This document shows positions 8,708-16,276 of a DNA stretch of 64,000 nucleotides, in pieces. The stretch is from Flavobacteriales bacterium (lineage in GTDB: Bacteria > Bacteroidota > Bacteroidia > Flavobacteriales_F > PHOS-HE28). The position numbers and the translations under genes are program-made. Location of the stretch: NCBI GenBank assembly GCA_016712535.1, contig JADJQW010000002.1, positions 1,612,001 through 1,676,000 of the forward strand, written 5' to 3'. Below the pieces are notes generated by a model. That model was not told where the DNA came from and did no database searches. It saw nothing but the letters and a program-made list of their open reading frames with translations. Numbering within the stretch: position 1 is the stretch's first letter; each line of letters opens with the position of its first letter.

Positions 8708-9256
8708 TCACTTGCCTGACCGATAGCTCGCACGGTAACCGAGCAACCAGCCGAACGGGGCCAGGATGCAGTACGCCAGGAGTTGAGCCAACCAGGGCGG
8801 TCGTGTTACACGGATCTCATTCCGATGCTTGAGCATGATCAATGAGCCATGCAGCAGATTCGGTATGCCCTGCTTGTTGAGCTTGCCATCATTGGCGAGG
8901 GCGAAGAACGTCCCGAAGAAATCCTCGATGTGCAGGGCGGGACGGAACTCCTGAATGTACTGGCAATCGGCGGTGCCTGAATTGTAGAAGAAGTGCGGCG
9001 TGTTGGCCGGAATGCTGATGGAATCGCCGGCTTCCACCAAGCGCTCGACCCCGCGGACAGAGAAGGTGCACGAGCCTGAGCGAATCCTGAACGTGTTCTC
9101 TTGGAACGGGTGGATGTGCTCCGGCTCCTTCACGCCGGTCGGTGGGCTCACACAATCGATCTCCAGCGTCTCTCCACCGGAAGATGAATGGGTCTGGATG
9201 AACCGCATGCTTTGCCCGGTCCTCGCATTTCGGATCGTCTCTCCTGGAGTGGCCAT
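8708..9256 (-). CDS. Cupin domain protein with C-terminal membrane segment
   Basis: A 182-aa protein. The central cupin barrel shows the metal-site motif EPEHIHPFQENTFRI (two His and a Glu) and the second motif GDSISIPANTPHFF. The last ~30 residues (WLAQLLAYCILAPFGWLLGY) form a hydrophobic segment, so the protein may be membrane-anchored. Small-molecule-binding cupins of this form have diverse roles and no substrate can be assigned. It lies 12 nt downstream of the membrane protein at 9269-9718, so the two probably form an operon. Confidence 0.75.
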   Translation of the reverse strand: MATPGETIRNARTGQSMRFIQTHSSSGGETLEIDCVSPPTGVKEPEHIHPFQENTFRIRSGSCTFSVRGVERLVEAGDSISIPANTPHFFYNSGTADCQYIQEFRPALHIEDFFGTFFALANDGKLNKQGIPNLLHGSLIMLKHRNEIRVTRPPWLAQLLAYCILAPFGWLLGYRASYRSGK

Positions 9257-9268
9257 GCGCGCGGTGAG

Positions 9269-9718
9269 CTAAGGTTTCGGGCCAGCCTGGGCATTCGTTG
9301 GCCTCCTGCCCAGCCACCAGCCCGTCACGGCCCCGACCACCGCGCCCCCGATGATGCTTCCTGCGGCACTGTAGAAGATGATGAGCGGGCTATTGTACAG
9401 ATTGGTGGAGGCATAGGTAGCCACATCGAAGGCGCCGCCTGCCAGGAGGAAGATGATGGCCCCGGCGATGGCGCCCTTCCGGCCGGTGATCCCGTCCCTC
9501 CAGTGGGCGAAGGCGAAGACGAACAAGGAGCTGATCAGCAAGCTCGCTACGACGATCAGGCGTAAGTCAACCTCCAAGCCTTTCGATAGCCCGGGATTCG
9601 TGCAGGTTTCATAGGCATGGTTCAGGAACAGGAAGCCGATGGCAACGCCTTGTATCAGATAGGCCAATGCGCCCAGCACCGTTGCGATCATGTGTCGTGC
9701 GGTCAGCTTCATCGTCAT
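9269..9718 (-). CDS. Four-helix membrane protein, unknown function
   Basis: A 149-aa integral membrane protein with four hydrophobic segments: MIATVLGALAYLIQGVAIGF, LIVVASLLISSLFVFAFA, AIAGAIIFLLAGGAF and AGSIIGGAVVGAVTGWWLG. The start at 9718 (MTMKLTARHM) is preferred because the upstream open frame is low in hydrophobicity and looks non-coding. It is the first gene of a likely two-gene unit with the cupin protein. I recognise no named family. Confidence 0.6.
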   Translation of the reverse strand: MTMKLTARHMIATVLGALAYLIQGVAIGFLFLNHAYETCTNPGLSKGLEVDLRLIVVASLLISSLFVFAFAHWRDGITGRKGAIAGAIIFLLAGGAFDVATYASTNLYNSPLIIFYSAAGSIIGGAVVGAVTGWWLGRRPTNAQAGPKP

Positions 9719-9960
9719 GGTCCTTTTCGGGTTGCTGAACCCGGTTGATGGGGTGCGAATGCTGGGTCCTCTGCGCTTATCCTGATCGGCGGCTGCCTGG
9801 CCACGCACCAAGGTATCGATTTGGCTCTTCACCTCTGCAAGGCCTTCGCCGAAGGTAACGGACCAACCGCCTCCGAAGCGTCTCGCCGTGCGTGGCTGGT
9901 GGCGGCGGGGCGGCCCTTCCACCACAGCAGGGTCTCACAAAGTGGACCCTGCGCCTCGAA

Positions 9961-10042
9961 CTTCGCCGGTGCTCTCGAAGATGACCCCGACGCGCGAGCC
10001 GATCACGCAAGGGGGGCGTGGCAGAGAGCCTCCGGAGGTGGC
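9961..10042 (+). repeat. Family C repeat, copy 3 (degenerate)
   Basis: The blocks CTCTCGAAGATGACCCCGACGC, GAGCCGATCACGCA and GAGAGCCTCCGGAGG follow the order of the family C tail, with many substitutions and a lost hairpin. This is a weaker match than the other copies. Confidence 0.5.
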
Positions 10043-10076
10043 TAACCTGCACAGCCGTCGGCGAACTGAAATGATA

Positions 10077-11087
10077 TCATTGTATCAGCAGCTGCTTCAC
10101 AACGACCTGACTCGCACCTTTCCAGACTTGAACGAGATAAGTTCCGGCCGCGATTCCATCGACTGCCAAGTCGACCGCCGTCGAACTGTTAGCATACCAC
10201 TGCCTCAATTCCCTTCCATCCTGACTGTTCAGGGTGATTCTGTCCCATGGCAGAGAGATATTTCGCATTACGAGCCGACCTCCAATGGGGATTGGGTTCG
10301 GTGCGAGGACAGTCGCATCAACGGTTGCCTTACTCTCTGTAATCGTCGTTGTAATCAAACCACAGAGCGCGTCAATCTCCTGATCATTCAATACCCTATC
10401 ATAGATACGTATATCATCAATCGACGCATTGAGCCAGTATGGGTAGTTATTGAAGCTGTTTCGACCTATGGAGATCCCACTGCCATTGCTGCCTAATGCA
10501 TTGACATTCTTTCTGTAACGAAGAACAGCGTTCACGTAAAAGCTCACACTATCACCATCAAATGTGGACAGAATACAATACCATTGATTGGTTTGGATGT
10601 AGGGTGTGTCTGCTTGAGTGATATTGAAGCCATGATCATTATAGAAATTCTGATGAAGCGTGTCAAAGTTCGAACAGTTTGCGTCGTAAGGCATGTCGGC
10701 ATAGATTAACCCATAGTGTCCTGGACTTGTATCAGCGCCTTTCCATAAAATCACGTTTCCTTGACACGCTCCGGAATAGTATCCCATCGGCTTGATTCGT
10801 GCTGATAGCGAGTATACAACAGGATTTAGAGAAGGTGAATTTGGCACGGTGATATAGTCCGAAGCCCCATTGAATCGGTACGCGGTATTCGGGATGCCAT
10901 CAGCACCATCGGTTAACACCGCACCATTCACGACTCCATGGTTGCCATTGCCGCTCGAGTCTGCGGCGTCACCGGTAAATGGCCAATGTGCCGCAAGTCC
11001 AGCTGACAGATTCACCTGTGCATGGACATCCTGCAGGAACAGGGTACAAAAGGTCGCAATTGCAATAAGGGTAGTGGCCTGTTTCAT
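10077..11087 (-). CDS. LamG-domain protein with T9SS sorting domain
   Basis: A 336-aa secreted protein. The signal peptide is MKQATTLIAIATFCTLFLQDVHAQ. A LamG/concanavalin-like domain follows (AHWPFTGDAADSSGNGNHGV ... SIDDIRIYDRVLNDQEI). The C-terminal ~75 residues have the pattern of a type A T9SS sorting domain (APNPIPIGG ... AAGTYLVQVWKG). The product is therefore likely exported through the outer membrane and attached to the surface or released. The ATG at 11087 is chosen because the signal peptide begins there. A TACCTTCG box ends 4 nt upstream of it. Confidence 0.85.
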   Translation of the reverse strand: MKQATTLIAIATFCTLFLQDVHAQVNLSAGLAAHWPFTGDAADSSGNGNHGVVNGAVLTDGADGIPNTAYRFNGASDYITVPNSPSLNPVVYSLSARIKPMGYYSGACQGNVILWKGADTSPGHYGLIYADMPYDANCSNFDTLHQNFYNDHGFNITQADTPYIQTNQWYCILSTFDGDSVSFYVNAVLRYRKNVNALGSNGSGISIGRNSFNNYPYWLNASIDDIRIYDRVLNDQEIDALCGLITTTITESKATVDATVLAPNPIPIGGRLVMRNISLPWDRITLNSQDGRELRQWYANSSTAVDLAVDGIAAGTYLVQVWKGASQVVVKQLLIQ

Positions 11088-11341
11088 GAAACGAAGGTAA
11101 CAATCGTTCGCTGCTGAGTGCCACAAGACTACAACCTTGCGTTGTACTGTCTCTCGCCGCTGTGCGTGTTCTGGGGTTCGCGCGCACATTGCCGCAGCAG
11201 CATCTCACGCAGCGTCCCCTGCGCTCGCACGAAGCGCTCACCGATCACACCTGCGACCAACTGGACGGAGCCGCGGCGAACACCCCCCAAGCAAACAACC
11301 CCGGCTTTCGCCAGGGTTGAATGCATTTAGCGCGGGTGGCC
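11088..11341. other. Intergenic region without a recognisable gene
   Basis: Apart from the promoter of the LamG gene, I see no supported gene. A minus-strand open stretch (…GERFVRAQGTLREMLLR…) looks protein-like over about 20 residues and may be a gene remnant, but it cannot be assigned. Confidence 0.3.
11092..11099 (-). promoter_or_regulatory. -7 box for the LamG protein gene
   Basis: On the minus strand TACCTTCG is one mismatch from TAnnTTTG and ends 4 nt before the ATG. A TTG at 11124-11126 is 24 nt further upstream, a possible -33 element. The spacing predicts an almost leaderless mRNA. Confidence 0.4.
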
Positions 11342-11959
11342 TTAGGCGGCCTTCGCGGTTACCACTTCGCTCGCAGGGCCTTCGCCCACACGGCCGAGAG
11401 CGGTTACACGGAAGTTGAAGAAGGTGTTGGCGGGCAGGTCGGTCACGGTGTGCTTCGCTTTGCTGCACACGCCCACCACCTGCCAGTTGGCTGGCACGGC
11501 GGGGTCGCCGCTGCACATGTACACCTGGTACATGCGCGCGCCGCGCACACGGTCCCACTTCAGGTCGATATGGCCTGCGTAGGAGCTCATGCGAGCGTTG
11601 AGGTCAAGCGGAGCTTCCAGCCTGTCCACCGGGTCGGGGCGCTTGGCCAGCTCGAAACCGCTGCTCACCGCCTTGTCCACGTCGCCGCCAGCTACGCTGT
11701 TGACATACCGTGCCATCTTGGTGAGCAGGTCGCGCAGGGTGCGCACCGCCGTGTTCTTCATCACAATGTCCGCATGCGCGCCGCTCTCGGCAGCCGCCAA
11801 GGCGACCACGAGGGCGACACGGGCAGCGGTCACTTCAGCTACCGTGGGTGAGGGTGTCGGGAAGTTGGTGTTCCCCGTCATCTGCCCCTCCACGTACTCG
11901 CTCTTGGCCACCACATCGGGTGTCTTCAAGCGGCTTATTCCAGCTTTGATGAGTTGCAT
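11342..11959 (-). CDS. Fibronectin type III domain protein, Bacteroidota-specific type
   Basis: A 205-aa protein beginning MQLIKAGISRLKTPDVVAKSEYVEGQMTG. It has a helical N-terminal half (EVTAARVALVVALAAAESGAHADIVMKNTAVRTLRDLL) and a C-terminal FN3 domain (IDLKWDRVRGARMYQVYM ... NFRVTALGRVGEGPASE). No signal peptide is seen. Many Bacteroidota carry single-FN3 proteins of this size and layout with no known function. The minus-strand frame stays open far upstream, to 12772, through the 21-bp tandem repeat. I chose the internal ATG because the conserved region starts there and the upstream extension is repeat-derived. Confidence 0.75.
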   Translation of the reverse strand: MQLIKAGISRLKTPDVVAKSEYVEGQMTGNTNFPTPSPTVAEVTAARVALVVALAAAESGAHADIVMKNTAVRTLRDLLTKMARYVNSVAGGDVDKAVSSGFELAKRPDPVDRLEAPLDLNARMSSYAGHIDLKWDRVRGARMYQVYMCSGDPAVPANWQVVGVCSKAKHTVTDLPANTFFNFRVTALGRVGEGPASEVVTAKAA

Positions 11960-12221
11960 GGTGTTGCTCGTTTGGGTGATCCGCTGATTCGGGGTCCGTT
12001 GGTTGACGTTGGTCCCGGCGCTGGCCCGGAGGCTCGATCGCTGACCGGGGCTTTGTTCGTGAACGGGCCTTGCGCGATTTGACGCGACCTGTTGATAACC
12101 CCAGCCGGATGCGCTGGAAGCCGCGCGCATCAAGGGGTGCAGCGCAGGCACCGGAATAGCGGATTTAACAGATCGCCGGTTCAATCGCTCCGGGAATGCG
12201 CGCGCTTCAGCCGCGGAAGCG

Positions 12222-12557
12222 GAGAACTGGGCCGCATAAGCAGAGAACAATACCGCGTGCGCGGAGAACAAGACCGCTAGGATGAAGAACTCGGCCGCTG
12301 GTGCGCGGAACAATGCCGCTTGGGTGAAGAACAACAGGGCTTGCGTGAAGAACCAGGCCGGGTGCGCGCAGCACAATGCCGCGCAGGTGAAGAACAGGAT
12401 GGCTGGCATGAAGAACGAAGCCGCTCGAGTGAAGAACGAAACGGCTTGCATGAAGAACCAGGCCGTTTGGGTGAAGAACAAAATGGTTCGGGTGAAGAAC
12501 GAAACCGCGCGGATGGAGCACTGCGCCGCCCGCGCAGCGGACTCCGCCGCTGCGAAG
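12222..12557. repeat. 21-bp minisatellite, about 16 units
   Basis: Units begin with (a/g)AGAAC-like hexamers at 12222, 12243, 12264 and so on to 12516, every 21 nt without a single indel; a degenerate unit sits at 12537. On the plus strand from 12282 the unit reads K-N-x-A-A-x-(V/M). On the minus strand it reads F-F-T-x-A-x-x. A TAA interrupts the plus frame in the first unit (12222-12242). The third (variable) codon of the unit differs in nearly every unit while the AAGAAC and GTG/ATG parts are held. It is not CRISPR-like because there are no spacers. Confidence 0.85.
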
Positions 12558-12870
12558 TGCACGTTTCGCACCGCCTGCGCCTCGATCCCACCGAGCGCTT
12601 CACCGCCTGGCAGCTGCCCGCCTGCGCTTGGCGCCGCCTGGCCACCCAGCTCCACAAGCCGCTGGCCGAAACACCGCTGGCCGAACGCCTCGCGCTGCGC
12701 TGCCTCATCCCCATCACCCCGTGCATGCGCTTGGGCGATGGCGGCCCCGACCACGTCACCGCCTACCTCCATGCCCCAGCCGCCACCTCACCGGCCCCTG
12801 GATCACCATACCGCCCGAACGCGTGCGCGTGGGTTATGCCGGGGTTTGCATCGAGGTGGTGGTGGAGTAG
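12545..12870 (+). pseudogene. Probable frameshifted gene remnant
   Basis: A protein-like stretch (RRCEVHVSHRLRLDPTERFTAWQLP ... RCLIPITPCMRLGDGG) runs directly out of the minisatellite. It appears to continue in another frame (LTGPWITIPPERVRVGYAGVCIEVVVE) to the stop at 12868, implying a frameshift near 12775. The two parts read as one compact domain of about 105 residues. I recognise no family. The minisatellite is in frame with the first part, so the repeat may once have been its N-terminal region. Confidence 0.35.
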
Positions 12871-12917
12871 GGGGGGCAATAGCTGAGAACGGCCGACCGT
12901 TTGCTGTGTTGGGCGCC

Positions 12918-13313
12918 ATGCAGAAAGTGAATGCCGACTACCGACTTCACGTGCGGCGCTTCATGACAGAAAGGCCCGAACTGGTCGAAGAACTCCTGTG
13001 CATCCTGGATCCTGCGGAACGTGAACAAGCGCAGAATGACCTGACGGGGCTCGGCGCGGGCGCCATCACGCGCTTGTTCGATCGGTCACGGTATCTGGTC
13101 AAGCACCGCCCCGCCGTGCTTCCGCCGCCACCGGCGCCCCGCTGCATCAATGGCAAAGTGATCTATTCAGAGGCCGGAGCGCGTGCCAAGGCCAAGCGCA
13201 TCTGGAGCTTTGGGCGCGGTGCCATGCGCGTTTACCATTGCCCGTACTGCAATGGCCACCACCTTACCCATACCGAGCATCGCGATGCGGAGGATGGGGC
13301 GGAGGCGGGCTGA
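12918..13313 (+). CDS. Small zinc-ribbon-like protein, unknown function
   Basis: A 131-aa protein from ATG 12918. The N-terminal half is helical (VRRFMTERPELVEELLCILDPAEREQ). The C-terminal part holds YHCPYCNGHHLTHTEH, a plausible zinc site with two Cys and several His. Short proteins ending in CPYCNGxHLTH are often found in mobile or accessory DNA. The frame is open upstream to 12282, but that extension is an out-of-phase reading of the remnant above, so the internal start is preferred. Confidence 0.55.
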   Translation: MQKVNADYRLHVRRFMTERPELVEELLCILDPAEREQAQNDLTGLGAGAITRLFDRSRYLVKHRPAVLPPPPAPRCINGKVIYSEAGARAKAKRIWSFGRGAMRVYHCPYCNGHHLTHTEHRDAEDGAEAG

Positions 13314-13582
13314 AGGCCTAGAGGCCTATGGGCCGTGGTGGTGTCGACCCGTGCATTGACCCGGGGTGGGGTTGCAAGGCGGCAACGGCTATTTGGCATT
13401 TGGCTGAGCGGCACTCGGATTTATGGCTCAGAAACCTAGGCCAAGGCGGGCCTGTTGAGAAGAGTGAACAACTCGGCCTTGGGTACCTCATTCTTCGTTG
13501 GCATCTTCGGCGCATGTCGTCACGAACCCGAGAAATGGACCGCACGCGCGATAGAGTGGTTCGCGAATGTGGCGGGAGCAAT
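13314..13582. other. Intergenic segment upstream of the cassette array
   Basis: No supported gene. An open frame passes through it into repeat A1, but its translation looks non-coding (GWGCKAATAIWHLAERHSD). It marks the left boundary of the alternating array, and base composition becomes visibly more A/T-rich to its right. Confidence 0.35.
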
Positions 13583-13687
13583 ATGGAGACCGTGATAGAC
13601 TTGTTTAAGCGGGTGACGACGGTGAGTGTGGGAACGATGCTGGTGGTGATGGAGAAACTCAAGGATCGGCCTTATCCATTCCCTTGA
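13583..13687 (+). repeat. Family A gene-tail repeat, copy 1 (34-codon ORF)
   Basis: It encodes METVIDLFKRVTTVSVGTM followed by LVVMEKLKD. It matches the end of copy 4 (EKVIDLLRRVTTVSVGTM). The stop (TGA 13685) is 4 nt before the ATG of the gene at 13692. This copy has only the last third of the fragment. It resembles the extreme C-terminus of type ISP restriction-modification enzymes (from memory of that family). Confidence 0.65.
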
Positions 13688-13691
13688 TCAT

Positions 13692-14207
13692 ATGCTGATT
13701 CTTTGTGATTATGCGAATCTGGGAACCGGTCCATTTGATTGGAGCGCATTCATTGCTGCACTGGCAATTATTGCCAGCGTCATTTTACAACTAATCACAC
13801 TGCGGAATACCCGCGAACAAACAGTAGCAACGCTTGCAGAAGCCAGAGCGTCGCGGCAATCATCAACCGCAGCTGAACAGTTTCGGCACATGGATGAGAC
13901 CATGTCAAACAATCTTGCCGACTACTTCACTCTCACCTACTGGCTTGCAGAGAAGCACAAGGAGGCCGTCAAAGCGGAACAACCTTGGCCTGGGGCTCTA
14001 ATGGACCAGGTGAATCAAGAACATACCATCTACAACCGGATCCGCTTGCGGCTCAATCCAATGGTCCGATCAGAGAAGGAACTAGAAGAACGACTGCAGG
14101 ACTTGCGCAACCCAGATCATCACGATACTTGGCCAGTCAAGTGCGGTCGGGTCGTAAGCGCCTACCAGACAGTTATGGGCGAGTGGAGAAGTAGGTTTGA
14201 TCAATAA
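13692..14207 (+). CDS. Cassette gene 1: single-pass membrane protein, unknown function
   Basis: A 171-aa protein with one N-terminal membrane helix (about residues 18-37, SAFIAALAIIASVILQLITL) and a charged, mostly helical cytoplasmic part (EQTVATLAEARASRQSSTAAEQFRHMDETM ... VRSEKELEERLQDLRN). I recognise no family. It sits between repeat copies A1 (4 nt before the start) and A2 (ATG 17 nt after the stop). Codon use is clearly more A/T-rich than the housekeeping genes, suggesting acquisition by transfer. Membrane-anchored proteins of this layout are common in accessory and defence regions, but nothing in the sequence proves such a role. Confidence 0.7.
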   Translation: MLILCDYANLGTGPFDWSAFIAALAIIASVILQLITLRNTREQTVATLAEARASRQSSTAAEQFRHMDETMSNNLADYFTLTYWLAEKHKEAVKAEQPWPGALMDQVNQEHTIYNRIRLRLNPMVRSEKELEERLQDLRNPDHHDTWPVKCGRVVSAYQTVMGEWRSRFDQ

Positions 14208-14223
14208 CCCCAATGCCTGACAT

Positions 14224-14373
14224 ATGTACACTGATCCCACCATCGCCGAGAAGTTCAACACCTACCGCTTCGCGGAATATGAGGAGAAGATGACAGGATT
14301 GCTGAAGAGGGTGTTTTCTGTGGGCTTTAGTGCGCAAGGGATTATTATCACCGTGAACACGACAATACGATGA
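14224..14373 (+). repeat. Family A gene-tail repeat, copy 2 (49-codon ORF)
   Basis: From ATG 14224 it reads MYTDPTIAEKFNTYRFAEYEEK followed by MTGLLKRVF, then diverges. The frame stays open to a TGA that overlaps the next gene's ATG (ATGA at 14370-14373). The first part is nearly identical in nucleotides to copy 4 (CATCGCCGAGAAGTTCAACA). Confidence 0.7.
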
Positions 14374-15092
14374 ATCCGTTCTATGATCCAGCGCAATGGA
14401 CTTTTGCCTTGCTCACAGGTATTATCGCATCCAGCATCGTCGCCATTGTCGTGCTCTTTGCACAGTACGGTGGTTCATCAGCCTACCAATTCACGAATCG
14501 CGTCGCGCGCGCAACGAGAGAGATCCGCGCGAATTGGTCAGAGGCCATCGTTTCTGGACAATCTCTGACAGCATTGACAGGAAAGGAGGCCCTGCTTCGG
14601 AATATGCATCGCCAGCATCTTAGTGTCTTTATCGAGCGCATGATCAAAGCATTCGGCGCTCAACAAGTAAGCCCGACACGGTTCGAAGGACATGAAGTGC
14701 TCCCATGCTTGATCTTGATCCAGAAAGATGAAAGTGGCAACACTATGGACCGTTGGACGAATTTTCAGCTCTACGCTGCGCATCTTGTAGCCAGTATGCA
14801 AGAGTTCCACTTCTTCAGACTGCTCCGCGTGCATCATGTTTTCCCGGCATACCGACGAACTCTCCTGCTAATAGCGTTGCTGGAGTGCATTGAACGTGTC
14901 ACGGGCGCGCATGATGGGGTCATGGACACGCCGTCAGCTCGTGATACGGTTGCGCACTATGCTGATAGTCATGGCCATGCCCCAGAATATTTCTGGCTTG
15001 GTAATGAGGGGCATGCGGCTGTGCACGGCTTGATTATAGAAATGGAGGAATTGCGCCAGGCATGGTTTGCTTGGGAAAGCTCAATCGGATGA
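14370..15092 (+). CDS. Cassette gene 2: membrane-anchored protein, unknown function
   Basis: A 240-aa protein with an N-terminal membrane helix (residues ~11-31, TFALLTGIIASSIVAIVVLFA) and a helical cytoplasmic part. Conserved-looking features include RNMHRQHLSVFIERMIKAFG, WTNFQLYAAHLVASM and HHVFPAYRRTLLLIALLECIERV. The start overlaps the stop of repeat ORF A2, and its stop overlaps the ATG of repeat ORF A3 (both ATGA), so translation is probably coupled on both sides. No family was recognised. Composition is A/T-rich relative to the surroundings, as in the other cassette genes. Confidence 0.7.
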   Translation: MNPFYDPAQWTFALLTGIIASSIVAIVVLFAQYGGSSAYQFTNRVARATREIRANWSEAIVSGQSLTALTGKEALLRNMHRQHLSVFIERMIKAFGAQQVSPTRFEGHEVLPCLILIQKDESGNTMDRWTNFQLYAAHLVASMQEFHFFRLLRVHHVFPAYRRTLLLIALLECIERVTGAHDGVMDTPSARDTVAHYADSHGHAPEYFWLGNEGHAAVHGLIIEMEELRQAWFAWESSIG

Positions 15093-15220
15093 ACCCGACG
15101 ACCCTTACCATTCGCGAGAAGCTCGGCACCCACCGCTTCGCGGACCATAATTGGAAGCTGATAGACTTGCTACGGCGGGTGTGTGCGGTGAGTGTGGGGC
15201 GGTCTCAATTGTTGGGTTAA
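15089..15220 (+). repeat. Family A gene-tail repeat, copy 3 (43-codon ORF)
   Basis: It starts with an ATG overlapping the previous stop. It reads MNPTTLTIREKLGTHRFADH, then NWKLIDLLRRVCAVSVG and a short unrelated end. It is a diverged version of copy 4 (PTIAEKFNTYRFADY ... VIDLLRRVTTVSVG), still free of stops. The next gene begins 16 nt after its TAA. Confidence 0.7.
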
Positions 15221-15236
15221 TGTCGAAATCAGCGCG

Positions 15237-16067
15237 ATGAAAGCTGTGCTGCGCTACTTCACCACAGTTCGTCGTGAAATGTGGGTCTTCCTGGCGGTTT
15301 GTGTCGGGGTCTACTTTGGTCTTGACGGTGACCAACCCTTGTTGCAGTCCTTGAAGCTCAGCGCATTCGTTTCCAATATTGCTGCCTCCGGTATCGCTGG
15401 ATTCGTGTTCTATTTCATTGATGTGCATATCAGAACGGAAAAGGAACTGCGCCGTGCGAGACCACTGATCGCACATCATCTCGGGCGCATGGTGATGGCG
15501 TATGCGGAGTTCCTCGGTCCTGTGCGTGAAGCGATAAAAGAAGAACCGTTCATGGTATTCGATACTGAGCAATATTCGATCACGGGTTTCCAGAAAGCAA
15601 TTGCGACCCGCTACGGGACTATTCACTCTTCCGAACTACGAATGCATTTGCGGCGACTACAAACCAGACTCTCGGCAGAAGCGACTGCGCTCTTGCACTC
15701 AAATGTTCTGCTACCGGATGCTGTACAGACCGATGCGATGTACATCAGCTCAACAGCTCAGACATTCCTTACCGTCTCGGAATCAGAGCAAGGGTGGATA
15801 GAGTCAAGTACTGATGGACTTTATATAGCGATGTGCACCGCGTATTGCTCTGTGGTCCAGCAATGGCTTGGCGAATACATCCATCCACTCTTGGTCAGGA
15901 AGAAATGGAAACTCAAGCTTTTTGGCTATCCCCAGATCCAAACACCTGACGCACCGTTGATAAGGTTGTTCAATGACCCGGTCATAGCTCGCTTTCGGCA
16001 GCACCCAATGGGCGCAAGGTTGGGCGGGTGGCTGCGACGCAGTCAGTTCGAGAAGCAATGGAAATGA
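15237..16067 (+). CDS. Cassette gene 3: membrane protein, unknown function
   Basis: A 276-aa protein with two N-terminal hydrophobic segments (residues ~15-29 MWVFLAVCVGVYFGL and ~43-62 AFVSNIAASGIAGFVFYFID), followed by about 210 cytoplasmic residues, largely helical. The ATG at 15237 is preferred to 15192, which would lie within repeat A3. Its TGA overlaps the ATG of repeat ORF A4 (ATGA at 16064-16067). I recognise no family. The layout (short membrane anchor plus helical domain) resembles cassette genes 1 and 2, although the sequences look unrelated. Confidence 0.7.
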   Translation: MKAVLRYFTTVRREMWVFLAVCVGVYFGLDGDQPLLQSLKLSAFVSNIAASGIAGFVFYFIDVHIRTEKELRRARPLIAHHLGRMVMAYAEFLGPVREAIKEEPFMVFDTEQYSITGFQKAIATRYGTIHSSELRMHLRRLQTRLSAEATALLHSNVLLPDAVQTDAMYISSTAQTFLTVSESEQGWIESSTDGLYIAMCTAYCSVVQQWLGEYIHPLLVRKKWKLKLFGYPQIQTPDAPLIRLFNDPVIARFRQHPMGARLGGWLRRSQFEKQWK

Positions 16068-16273
16068 GAAGCGAATGCTCAAACAGCGCCCTGGAATGGG
16101 TGCTGGACCAGTACAAGGAGAAGAAGCCCAGCGACCCCACCATCGCCGAGAAGTTCAACACCTACCGCTTCGCGGACTACAAGGAGAAGGTGATAGACTT
16201 GCTGAGGAGGGTGACGACGGTGAGCGTGGGGACGATGGAAGTGATTTACTCAATGGCTAACTCAAACCGCTAA
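16064..16273 (+). repeat. Family A gene-tail repeat, copy 4 (longest, 69-codon ORF)
   Basis: The ORF overlaps the previous stop (ATGA). It encodes SNSALEWVLDQYKEKKPSDP, then TIAEKFNTYRFADYKEKV, IDLLRRVTTVSVGTMEVI and a short tail. The segment ALEWVLDQY followed by a VIDLLxRVxxVSV helix matches what I know of the last ~60 residues of type ISP/helicase-methylase restriction enzymes. No other part of such an enzyme is present. The next gene starts 3 nt after its TAA. Confidence 0.72.
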
Positions 16274-16276
16274 GCC

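Noticed and set aside
12222..12557. CRISPR array
   Set aside because: Contiguous 21-nt tandem units with no spacers and no cas genes.
11960..12772. Upstream extension of the FN3 protein through the minisatellite
   Set aside because: Residues there are repeat-derived Phe/Ala heptads or low-complexity, and the conserved protein begins at 11959.
12282..13313. 343-aa plus-strand ORF joining minisatellite and zinc-ribbon-like protein
   Set aside because: The middle part is Pro/Ser/Arg-rich out-of-frame translation of the remnant at 12545-12870. The ORF is probably not one gene.
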